Assembly: GCA_009760855.2 (NCBI GenBank)
Contig: WPIO01000011.1
Location: forward strand, 1,494,001-1,558,000
Reading direction: 5' to 3'
DNA: 64,000 nucleotides
From: Cristatella mucedo
Lineage: Eukaryota; Bryozoa; Phylactolaemata; Cristatellidae
Shown here: one piece after another, positions 22,741 to 45,759 of the stretch
Layout: every line of letters begins with the position of its first letter
How positions within the stretch are numbered: the stretch's first letter is position 1
Made by a program: the position numbers and the translations under genes
The notes under the pieces: model-generated
Seen by the model: only the letters and a program-made list of their open reading frames with translations
What the model was told of the DNA's origin: nothing
The model's database searches: none

Positions 22741-24658
22741 CGTCAGTGCGGTCAGCGTCGCCCGGAGAGCGCTTCACGCATGCCTGTCAGTTTAAGGGCC
22801 TCACAGAGAGGCTACGACGACCTGCGGCAGCAAACTAAGATAATGCGCTGACACAGACAGCGGAGCCACGCCTCATTCATAGCTTAAATGGCGGTACCAC
22901 TGATGCGAATTGAGCGGCGAAGATGTGATTTCCGAGTGGTAGAGGGGCACGCGACGTCAATGCGGGAGGCACGCGAGCAGAAAAATCGCGGGCGGCCAAC
23001 TGTCAGAATTTTAAAACGCCATTCCTCCACGCTGCCTATAAGTGCATACACTGTCGCTGAATGCGGTAAAAACGAGCTCGCAAAAGTGCTTACACCACCC
23101 GGAGCCACTCCAATCTTCGCCATGACAGTGGGAAACGGTAATCGCCGGTAATGACCCTGACCCCTCGCGTGTGAATGCATAATAGCTGGACATGCCGCAT
23201 GCCGCGACCCATAGTTTTTTGCTCTGATATCCAAGGGTTTTTCAAGAAAGAGAATATATATCGACCAACCTCACTTTTCGGTGGTTTTTTGTACGGGGGC
23301 AGTGGCTTCGATGTGTTCTTCAAGCGACTCGCACTCTCTTGCAGGTGCAAAATAGCAAGAAACGGATGGTAGCCTCCTAAGTTTGGCAGTGCTAAACTGG
23401 GTAGTTTAGTATGGCGCTGTTGCTATGCATACATTGGAGGTAAAGGCAACTCGTTCTTTTGGTATCTCTGTATCTATGTACGGTTGACTAGCCGTGGCCG
23501 TTGATGTAATGTTCGACTAGCTTGGGATCATCAAGGTGAAGGCCAAGCATGCCCTTGGAGTTGATGCACGGTGCAGTCATTACTCGTGGCAGTCAGGGAA
23601 ACTTTCTCGAAAGGTTCAGGCGTGAACTGTGGCGCGGAGTTGTCCCCGTCGCTCAATGCTCGCATTCCCAATGACGCATGTCTTTTGAAAGGTCCCTACA
23701 AAAATTATTCGACGGTTGGACCAATCTTCTCGACATATCTCCTTAAAAGCGTACGTCACTTCGAAAGTGTAGCAGACAGCTTCGCCGTTTCAAATATAAT
23801 CTGGCCGATTAGCGTAAGCTTCGGAGCTTCTGCCACGTCACGTCCGCCGCTTTCGAAGCTTCCGCCGTCCATGGGCGAAGCTTCAAGCGGCGCTGGGGCA
23901 GCTGCTGCGGTGGCCGCCTCCCTGCCACGCTAGCCGCGCCGCCGAATCGTCGAAAGCCTTCGAGGACTTTCTGGGCGAATGCTGAGAGCGTGCGATCGCT
24001 CGAGGCGTCGAGTCGCAAAAAAAGGCAGCTCGCTGGCGGCGCCGCCGCGAGCTGTTCGCGCCGCCGCCAGCGAGCACGCGCGATTACCCTCTTTCTCTTC
24101 CGGCGGGACGGCGGCCCATTTGCTCTCGAGGCCGGCGAAACATTAGGGCATTAACGAGCCTGAGCTGTCGATTGCGCGAGTGCAGTTCTCTAGTGGCCGA
24201 ATGTCATAAGGTTCGCACGTGCGCGCCTCGGCCCCGAGCGCTTCGTAACGAGCTGCAAGCCCGGGCGAGCGACGAATTAGCCAAGCAGAGAGCAGCCGAC
24301 TGCACGAGCCGCTATGCGGCGGCGCTGGTGGTGGCGCGTGCATCTCGATTCGTCCCGAGCTCCCGGTGCTCGGCTCGCACTCGCCCTCACGCGCACTCAG
24401 ACGATGCTGCCCAGCGGGCGTTCCGTGCGCATAGAGCAGAGGGGAGCGGCGGCGAGAGCCGCTTCCGCGTCCAGGCTGGTTGCATTCAGTGAATAAAGGC
24501 CTGCTCATGAGTCCCCCCCCCCAGGTAGACCAGACTTCCGGTAAAGGCTTGCAACCAGCGGTGGCCATTGGAAGACCTCTGCTGGCCCCGATGGGAGCTT
24601 GCACATCGTTACTATCCTAAGCTAATTCAGGCGTTTTTCTACAGAGTAATGGCTATAA
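22741..24658. other. 5' flank of PFDN4, no gene seen
   Basis: GC-rich from about 23800 to 24500. It has several GAAGCTTC palindromes (23855-23862, 23877-23884) and no domain-bearing frame. Confidence 0.45.
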
Positions 24659-24912
24659 TTACAGTTGGATACACTTCGATTGGCTTAGTACCACGTACAG
24701 CTGCATACCAGTGTCAGGAGAGCAGTTGAGGTAGTGAGTAGCATGGAAGTAATAGCTCAGGACCGCTGAAAATGATGAACCATATTCGGCAGCAGGAGAG
24801 CAGTTGTCGTTGCGTAAGAATTGTGGAAGCGAGTTCCACAGTCTAGGACCTGCAGCGCTAAAGCTTAAGTCGCCAACGATCCGAGTTCGAGTTCTACAGT
24901 GGTTGACTCTTG
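24659..24912 (-). mobile_element. LINE ORF2 C-terminus
   Basis: The - strand reads RTRIVGDLSFSAAGPRLWNS and then LPQFLRND, the conserved C-terminal block of CR1/L2-group elements. A family A SINE tail abuts it at 24915-24985. Confidence 0.8.
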
Positions 24913-24914
24913 AT

Positions 24915-24985
24915 TGAACACTGCAAGCGGTGGTGATAACCATTAAGGCTCTTTCGCCTCTATGCAAATGAGGTTGTTAAATAAG
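24915..24985 (+). mobile_element. SINE family A, 3' fragment
   Basis: GCAAGCGGTGGTGATAACCA, then TTAAGGCTCTTTCGCCTCTA and AAATGAGGTTGTTAAATAAG, match the 3' half of the family with changes. Confidence 0.7.
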
Positions 24986-25289
24986 CCTACCTTTGACTTT
25001 ACTGGGAAAACCATTCGGCTTAAGGAATCAGTTACTCTAACCCGATTTTCTTTTCCTGAGCACATGAGCAAGGTACTGCGATTAAAAAACTAAAACCGAA
25101 TTAAATCAGAAGTGCGATGCATCAAAGACGCATTCCAATTAACTGCATTGTTTGTTTTTATATACAGAACACCAAATACAAGGCATCCATGGACGGGCAA
25201 TCTGCTGGAGAACCTGCTGCTGGAAGCAGAATCATCCCTGAGCTCTCAAATGTAAAATAAGGTGGGCCAACCTATAATAATAACACTAA

Positions 25290-25685
25290 TGATAACACTT
25301 GATATTGTAATGTAATGTATCTCCGTCAGTAACTCCACAAAGTCATAAAGACTATGTGGGTGTTACGCAGGAGAGTTTTGTATAGCGCACTCACAGCCTA
25401 AGCGGCTTTCGGTACGCATTCGGTAGCCAACAGACTTCGTCTCATGCAACAAAGAGAAAGTGGGAAGCATTGCTGAGTCAGGAGGGCAGTTGACATAGTG
25501 ACTAGCATGGAAGTAGCAGCTCAGGACCGCTGAAAAGGATGAGCCATAGTCGGCAGTAGGAGAGTAGCTGTCGTTGCGTAAGAATAGTGGAAGCGAGTTC
25601 CACAGTCTAGGACCTGCAGAGCTAAAGCTTTTGTCGCCAACTGTCTTTAAGCGGAGGAATGGGACAGCTAATTTATTGTCCACAC
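25290..25685 (-). mobile_element. LINE ORF2 C-terminus and 3' end
   Basis: The - strand reads LKTVGDKSFSSAGPRLWNSL, then PLFLRND. It is clearly related to the copy at 24659-24912, so the two are from one subfamily. The 3' side ends in an AT-rich tail. Confidence 0.8.
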
Positions 25686-25689
25686 AGGA

Positions 25690-26085
25690 CCTGAGGGCGC
25701 GAACAGGCTGAAACTGATGCAGCAGTTCAGCGTGGTACCCTCAGAGAACGCATTCTCTTTCTAGGCGCTTTAGATTTGCTGCAAAGGAAGCAGATTGAAT
25801 GGTTAGTAGTAGCATGCTTAATAAACAACAAGAATAACATGGTTAGGGGTGATATGCACAGGGTTAGCATGCAAGTGTGGTCGGTGGCAGCATGAACACT
25901 GTCAGCACGCATAAGCACGTTAAGGACGAATCACGGGACCCAATACTTGCTGGGATAAGTAGGTGCGTTTTTTAATTTCCTTTTAAACTTGGTCAAGTGA
26001 AGGGATGTCGTGACGAAAGTTGAGAGTGAGTTCCAGGCTTTGGGAACATACGAACTAAAGGCACAGTCTCCAAAGGTTACAACGA
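25690..26085 (-). mobile_element. LINE ORF2 C-terminus with the 3'-UTR subrepeats
   Basis: The - strand reads TFGDCAFSSYVPKAWNSLST at its 5' side, then K-rich KFKRKLKN. It continues into the 3'-UTR with TGCATGCTGACCCTG-like and ATGGTTAG subrepeats and the CTAGAAAGAGAATGCGTTCT end block. Confidence 0.8.
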
Positions 26086-27912
<1,827 letters not shown>

Positions 27913-28006
27913 GTGCAAATAGTAAATACTGTATTTTAATGTTTTCATAGGCTTCGTACCACAAGGGGCATACATCAATTCACTGATATACGATCGGCCG
28001 TCGTGC

Positions 28007-28629
28007 CGTTTCAACATGCTAAGAGATTTAGGTGCTGCTTTGCCAGTCAACCGTATGCACCCACGCTTGATCAGCGACCCTGCTGATCGTTTAAAACGAG
28101 TACATGTGAAGCTCGATTAGTGCAATATGATGTAAATGGTGCAAAATCCATTGGGAAACCGCAAGCATACAGCACGATGCCAATGGCCCAGCATATGACC
28201 GTGGACCTCATCGCGGACTCTCTTCAAGTTTAGCTCTGTCTGTCTGTCTGTCTGTCTCTCTCCCTACCTATCAGAAGGGCTCTCAGATTGCAAACGTTCC
28301 AAGAGATCGATGGGTTAATTCTCAGAAATAGGCTGGGGCGTCAGCACATCGAGCCATTTCAACAAGCTCAAAGCAGTAGTGCTGCCTTGCCAATCAACCG
28401 TACGAACCAGCACTTCTACGACTCTGCTACTCTGCTGACTCTATGAAACAAATGCACTTGAAGCTCGATTCGTGCAGTATGATTTAAATGGTATGCAATG
28501 CAGTTGGAGAGACTTCATCATGATATTGCACGATGATGCCAGTGGCCCAGCACGTAAGACTTTGGGCCTTATCGCGCGGACTCCCGTCAAGTTTAGCTCT
28601 ACCTCAAAGAAGAGCTCTCAGGTTTAATA
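28007..28629 (+). repeat. diverged tandem duplication, two ~280-bp copies
   Basis: Copy 1 (about 28007-28287) and copy 2 (about 28352-28629) share ordered blocks: GCTGC[CT]TTGCCA[AG]TCAACCGTA, TGAAGCTCGATT.GTGCA.TA, ATGCCA[AG]TGGCCCAGCA and CAAGTTTAGCTCT. No coding capacity is seen. Confidence 0.75.
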
Positions 28630-29700
28630 ATAATAATAATACATTTGCTTTGGGCCCTGAGATAACTGAATTTTTTCTAGGTACTTTACAGATGCTGTAT
28701 AGAAATTATTACCAAATGATTGGTCGTAACATCCGCAAGTAGTAGGCACAGTGTAAGCAGGTTCATGCACTCAAAGGAAGAATCACAAAGACTCACCCAA
28801 AGCTGTAATAAATAAGTGCATTCTAAGCTTTTTTTAAATGTCGTAATGTCAGGGGACGTTGTGACGTGCGTCGGTAGTGAGTTCCGGGTTTGGGAGCATA
28901 GGAACTAAAGGCACGGTTTCCAATGGTTTCGAGGTTCGTACGACACATAGCTAAACGATCCGAGTCAGAACAGTGGGTCGTACAATGATTAGTCTGATGC
29001 GTGAGTAGTTGTGATAAGTAGGCTGGAACCAGAGAGTGAAGGGACATAAAATATATATAAGCTGATTTAACAGCCTGTTTTGTGTAGCGACAGAAGAGCC
29101 TTTGCGGATATCACCACCACTTGCAGTGGCGATAAAGAATCACCCACCGTTGGATTCGAACCCACGACCTCGGGGCCGAGGTCGTGAAAAGCAACCACCT
29201 TACCTAGTGAGCCATCACGGCTCGCCAAAAAAAGTAAGCGACAGAACCTCGAAGTGGATGCGCTGTTAGATTGGGAGCCAGTCAAATCAGCGACAAGGGA
29301 TGTGATGTGCTAACTTATAGGCCCACGACAGACGAGCTTAGCTACACAGCTTTGCACCAACTGCAAGCACCTGATAACACAGGCCGGTAGACCAGCAAGC
29401 AGTGAGTTACAGAAGTGAAGTCGTGAAGGAATGTCACAAATGCAGGGAACAATTTTGATGCAACATCCATGCCTAAGCAAGCCCAACTCTGGCAATGTTA
29501 TGCAGCTGAAACTAGGCCGAACTGTGGAGCCTATGTGATCGGCTAACGAAAGATCATTTTGGAACACGACACCTAGATTCCGTGCAGACTCAACGGGATA
29601 TATGCTGGCGGAGTCAATTTAAATGACGAGTGAGGGCTTATCTGTGGCGAGATGTCGTCGGCGAGCCGAGTAGAATTGAGGACGACCAATATATAATATA
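28627..29700 (-). mobile_element. LINE 3' portion, interrupted by a SINE
   Basis: The - strand has RT thumb sequence near 29310-29567 (RLHFCNSLLAGLPACVIRCL, QLVQSCVAKLV). After a SINE insertion (29057-29226) come the C-terminal block ETIGNRAFSSYAPK (28823-29047) and then the 3'-UTR, ending in (ATT)n near 28627. The segment between thumb and C-terminus is shortened, so the copy is dead. The SINE insertion is younger than the LINE. Confidence 0.85.
29057..29226 (-). mobile_element. SINE family A, near full length, nested in a LINE
   Basis: The reverse complement has A box TGGCTCACTAGG, palindrome CCTCGGCCCCGAGG, B box GGGTTCGAATCC and tail GGCTGTTAAATCAGCT. Confidence 0.92.
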
Positions 29701-29821
29701 ATACAAGAATAATGATAATAAAGTTAGTAAATCATAATAAAGAATGGTGCAAGAATAGAGAACGATGACGAGAGGGTTGTACGACATCTTGCAGCTCCCA
29801 TCACCTTTTCGAAAGGCCGAA

Positions 29822-30241
29822 ACTCTCTCTCTCTCTCCTCTCTCTCTCTCCTCTCTCTTCTCTGTCTCTCCTCTCTCTCTCTTTTTCTCTCTTCTCTGTC
29901 TCTCCTCTCTCCCTTTTTCTCAGTCTTTCTCTAAGCGTGCCTGTCATTCTGTCTGTCCGTCATCTTTCTGTCTGTCTGTCTCTGCCTGTCTGTCTCTCTC
30001 TCTGCCTCTCTCCCTCCCCTCTCTCTCCTCTCTGTCTCTTCTCTCTGTCTCTTTGTCTCTCTCTCTCTATCTCTGTCTCTCTAAGTCTCTCCCTCAGTGT
30101 GTCTGTCTGTCATTCTGTTTGTATGTCGCTCTCTCTTTCTCTGCCTGTCTGTCTTTCTCTACTCCCCTGTCTCTTTGTCTCTCTCTTTCTGTCTCTCCCT
30201 TTTTCCGTCTCTCTCTATCTCCTCTCTCTCTCTCTCTCTCA
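29822..30241 (+). repeat. long imperfect (CT)n/(CTGT)n pyrimidine tract
   Basis: About 420 bases of CTCTCT with CTGTCT, CCTCTC and TTTTT interruptions. Confidence 0.95.
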
Positions 30242-30946
30242 CTCGACGAGCGGTGGCACTAATCAACACCTGGGGCGGGTGCGGGCGGAGCCCAGAGGCG
30301 AATGTGGCGATTGTCGATGACGGGAACATCTTTCGCGAAAGGCCAAAGGCCGCTGCGTCAGGCCGGAACCGGATTACGAGCTGTTGGCCGCTGACGGTCT
30401 TCCCAGGGCTGTCTTCGACGTCGTATCGACCGAGTGTTCACGCAGAAACAGCTGCTCTAGTTCCACCGGTCTTTACCGACAATGCTCAAGAGTAAGAGCT
30501 CGCGCTCGCTACGAGGTTAATGAATGCACTTAGCGCCGCCGGGTGCTTGACTCTACTAGCTTAATCAATTTTCGCACACTAGGCACGGCGGCAACGAAAC
30601 GGTAAAGTGGCAACGCTGTACCACAAAATGGATAGCAATGCCTGACAGCTAGAAAGCGCGCGTCACTCTTACAGCTCGCTAAACATATCGCCGTGCGAGT
30701 CGAAATGACGCGGGGCATGGCGGCGCTTATGTGCTCTGTATGCTCTGTGCGCGTGTGCGCCTGCGTGCGTGCGTCCGCGTGCGCGCTTGTGCGCGCCCTG
30801 AGCCCTGAGCTTCGCGCCGACGAAACTAGCGTCGCACCTCTGCGCGTATCGTACGGCTCAACCTTGACCCGCTAAACCTGCGGCCGCATTGGTAGGTGAG
30901 ATAGGCAGCGGCGTACGCAGGATGAATGAGCGACGAATCGGGGACT

Positions 30947-30996
30947 AGGTCGAACCTTTTAAATAGGTCTAACCTTTTAAATAGGTCTAACCTTGC
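30947..30996 (+). repeat. 18-bp tandem repeat, about 2.7 copies
   Basis: AGGTC[GT]AACCTTTTAAAT is repeated at 30947 and 30965, with a partial third unit at 30983. Confidence 0.9.
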
Positions 30997-31468
30997 CAGA
31001 GGAGCCAATCGCAGGAAGACGCACCGTTAGGCCGTCAGACACGCCCTTTCAGGTCAGGCGAAAGGAAGCCGGACACCGTCCCGTCAGCCCCTTCGCTACA
31101 CTCACGGACGCGCGCGAATACGTGGCGTGCTGAAAAGTGCGACGCAATAGCTCAGCGCTCGAGCGACGGAGCCCGCCTAACCGGAAAAGGTCGGATTCGT
31201 TAAGGATCGCTTTCCCTAGTTTCCGGTTCGCTTACATGAATCGTCGCCGGCTCAGTGCAATGTAGCGCCCTTGAAAAAAAGGTCGCACAAGCCGCTTCAC
31301 CGCTGCCTGCGCCTATTGCCTGCCGCCATTGGAGTGTCTAGGGCGCGCTAGACAAAAATAATCCAGTGCAAGTTTCTTCTGCAGGCGGCGATCTGTCATT
31401 TCCGGTAGGTGAGATGTGCGGTTGTATCTGCTGAGATGGCCTTGCAAGAACCGAAAGTCACGCTGTCT

Positions 31469-31559
31469 TCTAGAGGAAATTTTTTTCTTTAGGGAACTTT
31501 CTAGAGGGAACTTTCTAGAGGAAGATTTTCAGAGGGAACTTTCCAGAGGGAATTTCTCC
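31469..31559 (+). repeat. 14-bp tandem repeat of AGAGGGAACTTTCT type
   Basis: Five to six units with period about 14. The best preserved are at 31489-31544. Confidence 0.85.
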
Positions 31560-31921
31560 AGTCGACGCCTAGCCCCGTCAGGAATGGAGGCGGAGAAGAA
31601 TAGAATGGAGGCCGAGTGGGAGGGAGAGAGGCGGATGTAGAGAGCGAGCTATTAACACCTGCTCGAAAGGTCCCGTACGACGACTAGAGGTATATGTGCT
31701 ATTTGTGCGGTTCGCGTCATTCGTTCGGTTCGAGTCCTTTTGTCGGCGGCGGCCGCAGCCGCCGCGTCGGGCACCCATTGGCCGCAGCCGCAGCCTCTTA
31801 AGCGGCATTGAGATAATTTATTGGCAATTTAATTTATTGGCAATTTGGTAATTTGTTGATAATTTATTTATTGGTCTAAAGACCAACTCAACGTCGCTAC
31901 GCATTCGCTTCGTTTTGCGAT

Positions 31922-32156
31922 GCTGCGATGATGCTGCGATAATAATAATAATAATAATAACAACAATAATAATGCACTTGATAAAGCGCCCTCAGAGAAC
32001 TCAATCTCTCTCTCTAGGCGCTTTACATTTGCTGCAAAGGGAAATGCAATCGAATGGTGAGTAAAATCTTGCTTGATAAACAAACAAAATGAATGACATG
32101 GTTAGGGGTGACATGCACAGGGTCAGCATGCAAATGTGGTTAGTGGCAGCATGCAT
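31922..32156 (-). mobile_element. LINE 3'-UTR tail with (ATA)n/(AAT)n end
   Basis: The - orientation has the three CATGC-containing subrepeats, the end block and a terminal (ATT)n, as at 21341-21550. Flanking GATGATGCTGCGATGATGCT repeats occur on both sides (31918-31940 and 32155-32200). Confidence 0.8.
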
Positions 32157-32209
32157 GCGATGATGCTGCGATGATGCTTCGATGATTCTGCGATGATGCT
32201 GCGATGACT

Positions 32210-32918
32210 GCCTAGCCACGCGTTCGGCGCCAGCTAGAATTGTCGTCACTCCGGCGGCGCACGATTGTTCGCTGACTCGTGCGCTCGCAGCTACGGCCAG
32301 CAATACGCTAATGGGGCGCCGCCGGCGAATACGATAAGGCGTATCTCCGCCATCGCGACGGCCGCCGCTGCGTCTTGTTACGACGCTGCCGCTGTCGTGT
32401 GCTTCGCTTCAGCTGATTCCATTGCTCTCCGGAGCGGCAAAATCCCAAGGCGACCGGATCGTGCCATGTCGCATCATGTCAACCCAGACCCGAATGGTTC
32501 GAATGCCCGAAGTTCGATGTTCGAATGCCATTCTCTTTTTCTGCCGGGCGGGCGGGGCCAATGCTGCCCAATGGAGTTTGCCTAAATGAGGCGGTCGAAT
32601 CGGCTTCGTCGTCTTCTCCTTCTTCTACATCTCCTTCTCCTTCGAGCGTGCTGAGTGACGCCGCGAGTTCACTTCGCGACAGCGCAGCTGCTGGCAAAGG
32701 GACTTGATTTCACTTCGTGCTTCGTGCTGAACTGTTTGTCAAAGCGACTGCGCCCGGCGCCGGGCCTTTGGCCAATGAAACTTCGAGGTGCAAGATAAGC
32801 CAGAAAAGGAATAAGAATAAGCCGAAATAGTATTCGCTGTTCCTGAATTACAAAGACTAATTGCGGGCTGTATCGTAATCCATGCTCAGGTGGAGTAAAA
32901 TCCTAAGTCATGTCTTCT
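32210..32918. other. stretch without recognisable gene
   Basis: A GC-rich first half and no exon pattern. A CTTCTCCTTCTTC patch lies at 32610-32650. Confidence 0.4.
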
Positions 32919-33178
32919 ATTCATGAGAGCATTTAGTGGGTCGCTGCGATTCGTCCTTTGTGTGCTTATGCGTGCTAACATGGTGCATGCTGCCACTAGA
33001 CATATTTGCATGCTGACCCTGCGAATGTCACCTCTAACCGCGTTACACTTTTTGCTTATTGAGCATGCTACCACTAACCGTTCGACCATGCTTCCTCTGC
33101 AACATATGTGAAGTGCCTAGAAAGAGATGGAGTTCTCCGAGGGTGCTATACAAATGAACTATTATTATTATTACTACT
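32919..33178 (+). mobile_element. LINE 3'-UTR tail
   Basis: In + orientation it runs ATTTAGTGGGTCGCTGCGAT, then the ACCACTAACC-type and GCATGCTGACCCT subrepeats, AGTGCCTAGAAAGAGATGGA and (ATT)n. Confidence 0.85.
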
Positions 33179-33304
33179 AGTATATATTCCCTGGCTGCGG
33201 CCAAGTGCAGTGAGACTCTGCGATGAGACATGCTCATAAGCACTCGTTCTCCGGTGTCCTCTCGGGGGGGGGGGGGGAGTGGGTCAACTATCAGTCAAGC
33301 CACC

Positions 33305-33427
33305 GGATCTTAGCCCAGGGGTAAGGCACTTTTTCACGATCCATCCGGATCGTGAGTTCGTGTCCTGGGGCAGACAATTCTATGTTGCTTGCTGAAAGCG
33401 GGTTGATAGCCGCCAAGGATCTTCTGC

Positions 33428-33525
<98 letters not shown>

Positions 33526-33541
33526 GTATGTATATATATAT
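33305..33541 (+). mobile_element. diverged tRNA-like SINE with a long (TA)n tail
   Basis: It has an A-box-like AGCCCAGGGGTAAGGC head, a GGATCGTGAGTTCGTGTCC B-box region and a GATAGCCGCCAAGGATCTTC body like family A. The tail is (TA)n for about 100 bases. Confidence 0.6.
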
Positions 33542-33599
33542 ATGAGGCGGTTTGATCGTCTGACCTTTGTCTTTATATTTATCTGTATCGGACTGCCTT

Positions 33600-33745
33600 C
33601 CATATCCATAACTATGTTGTTCTTATTGTTTATTGAGCATTTTACCACTAACCATTCGACCGCGCTTCCTTTTCAGCAAATTTAAAGTGCTTAGAAAGAG
33701 ATTGAGTCCTCCGAGGGTGCTATACCAAATGTTTTTCATTATGTA
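33600..33745 (+). mobile_element. LINE 3'-UTR end, truncated
   Basis: TTGAGCATTTTACCACTAAC and the AGTGCTTAGAAAGAGATTGA plus CTCCGAGGGTGCTATAC end block. Confidence 0.8.
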
Positions 33746-33829
33746 ATAATCAGTCAGTTTTGCTCTAGCATTCAAGCCTGGTGGGATTTGCACCCCACAG
33801 GCTTTGAGCCAAACAGTTAAGTTCGATAC

Positions 33830-34271
33830 AAATTGCGCTGGACGCCTGTTACCCTCCGTCGCTATCGAATAGACTTATTTATTCTGGCTCCTGCCTGCCA
33901 ATCAGAACTACTCCACCACCAGGCCAATGATCGCACGACCCGCAGTTCTGAGTCGAATCGTCTAGCTATACCTCATACGTACCTAAAAACCTATGGAGAC
34001 AGTGCATTCAGTATGTATGCTCCTTAAACTGACTCCCGACGACGCGGGTCACAACGTCCCCTCACATTAAGCCTAAGCCGTTTAAAAAGAAGCAAAAAAC
34101 CATCTATTTATTACAGCATTTAGTGGGTCTTTGTGATTAATCCTTCGTGTGCACATGCGTGCTTGCACTGTGATTGCTGCTTTCGGATGTTAATATCAAT
34201 CATTTGACAATGCTTTCTACATAGTATCTGTAAAGTGCCTACAACGAGATTCAGTTCTCTGAGGGCACTAT

Positions 34272-34310
<39 letters not shown>
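33830..34310 (+). mobile_element. LINE ORF2 C-terminus plus 3'-UTR, ending in (TA)n
   Basis: The + strand reads PACQSELLHHQANDRTTRS and SNRLAIPHTYLKTYGDSAFS, then the 3'-UTR with its end block near 34230-34270, then (TA)n at 34276-34309. Confidence 0.82.
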
Positions 34311-34312
<2 letters not shown>

Positions 34313-34523
34313 TTATTGTTATTATTTTTTTTATATTTATGCTGTGGACATAGAATTTTACCTTTCAGGGATTGACACTCTTCGTTGCTGCCACGCTCAG
34401 CTACTGTCGACTCAACATCGGGGTTTTGGTGCTGCACCTACGAGTAGCGGGCCGTGCCCCAAGACTCAAACATTCACCGGTGTCTGTATGCGGCTGGCAA
34501 GAATTAGCATCTCAAAGTTTTGG

Positions 34524-34790
34524 AGGGGGCGAGGCGGGCGGAGGGGAAGCAAGGGGATCGGACTGGAGCGAGGCGGGCGGAGGGAGAGCAAGGGGCAGAG
34601 GGGAGCGGGGAATCGGAGCGGAGCGAGGGGCAGAGGGGAGCGGGGAATCGGAGCGGAGCGAGGGGGCAGAGGGGAGCGGGGAATCGGAGCGGAGCGAGGG
34701 GGCAGAGGGGAGCGGGGAATCGGAGGGGAGCGAGGGGGCAGAGGGAAGCGGGGAATCGGAGGGGAGCGAGGGGGCAGAGGGGAGCGGGAG
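34524..34790 (+). repeat. G-rich 35-36-bp minisatellite
   Basis: Units contain GGGGCAGAGGGGAGCGGGGA followed by ATCGGAGCGGAGCGAG. About five regular copies (34590-34788) are preceded by two diverged ones. Mirror-like Gly/Glu/Arg frames arise in every + frame because the unit has no stops. A poly-G run (34832-34850) follows. Confidence 0.92.
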
Positions 34791-35129
34791 ATTGCTTGGG
34801 CGGGGCAACGTGGGGGGACTGAATGTATCGCGGGGGGGGGGGGGGGGGGGCAGGCGGAGGGAGGAGAGACTTGCCGGGGCACTGACGCTCCGCGAGCGGC
34901 CGCGAGCGCTCATCGACACTCGGGTTGCCTTCGAAGACCTCCGAAGACTACGCCTTTCGGACTTTCTTCGTTTGTTGAGGAGCGTTGGCCCTACTTATAT
35001 GCTTGCACGTCGTTCCCTTTCAAAGTCAAGACGCGGCAGCGCCCGCGGAGCGCTCTTATATCCGAGAGACGCGCCGACTGAATTCTTCTGCTGCTGGAGG
35101 CCGCATGCGGACCCCAGCAGGGCAAAGAG

Positions 35130-35135
35130 TTTATT
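35130..35135 (-). promoter_or_regulatory. candidate polyadenylation signal of the Ig-fibrinogen gene
   Basis: AATAAA on the - strand, about 415 bases after the stop codon at 35552. No better candidate was seen closer. Confidence 0.45.
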
Positions 35136-35551
35136 CGACTAGATTCCCTTGAGAGAGAAAAAAAGAAAATACACACATCCGCCCCGAGGCGCTCAACTGA
35201 CGGCGGCCTCCCGCCGCGCGGCAGCTCTGACAAATCTCGAGAATAATTCAACGCAAAAAAGGCGGAAGACACGTCGCTTGCTAGAGCGAGCGAAGCCGCT
35301 GCGAGCCCGGCTCGTGGGTCGCGTCGAGCCGAGCTCGACCGGATGCTTCGGGGGCGGAGCTCGATTGAGCGCTCCGTAGCGGCCTCGCTCGCTCGTATGC
35401 GCAGGATGGCGGCAGCCCGCCGCACAACGGCTCGGCCGCGAGGCAGCAGCGAAGGCCGTCTCGCGGCGACCTCACTGCTGACTCTCGGAGTAGCGAGCGA
35501 CCTCCGCGGCTGCGGACGACCGCTGCTTCGCCGGGCGCCGGAGGCGGCCGC

Positions 35552-45759
<10,208 letters not shown>

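Larger units (their letters stand above)
30242..31965. other. stretch without recognisable gene
   Basis: It contains a GTGCGC-rich patch (30740-30800) and two short tandem repeats listed separately. No exon was recognised. Confidence 0.4.

Noticed and set aside
34344..35081. 245- and 256-codon + strand frames
   Set aside because: They are produced by the stop-free minisatellite at 34524-34790, with no conserved domain.
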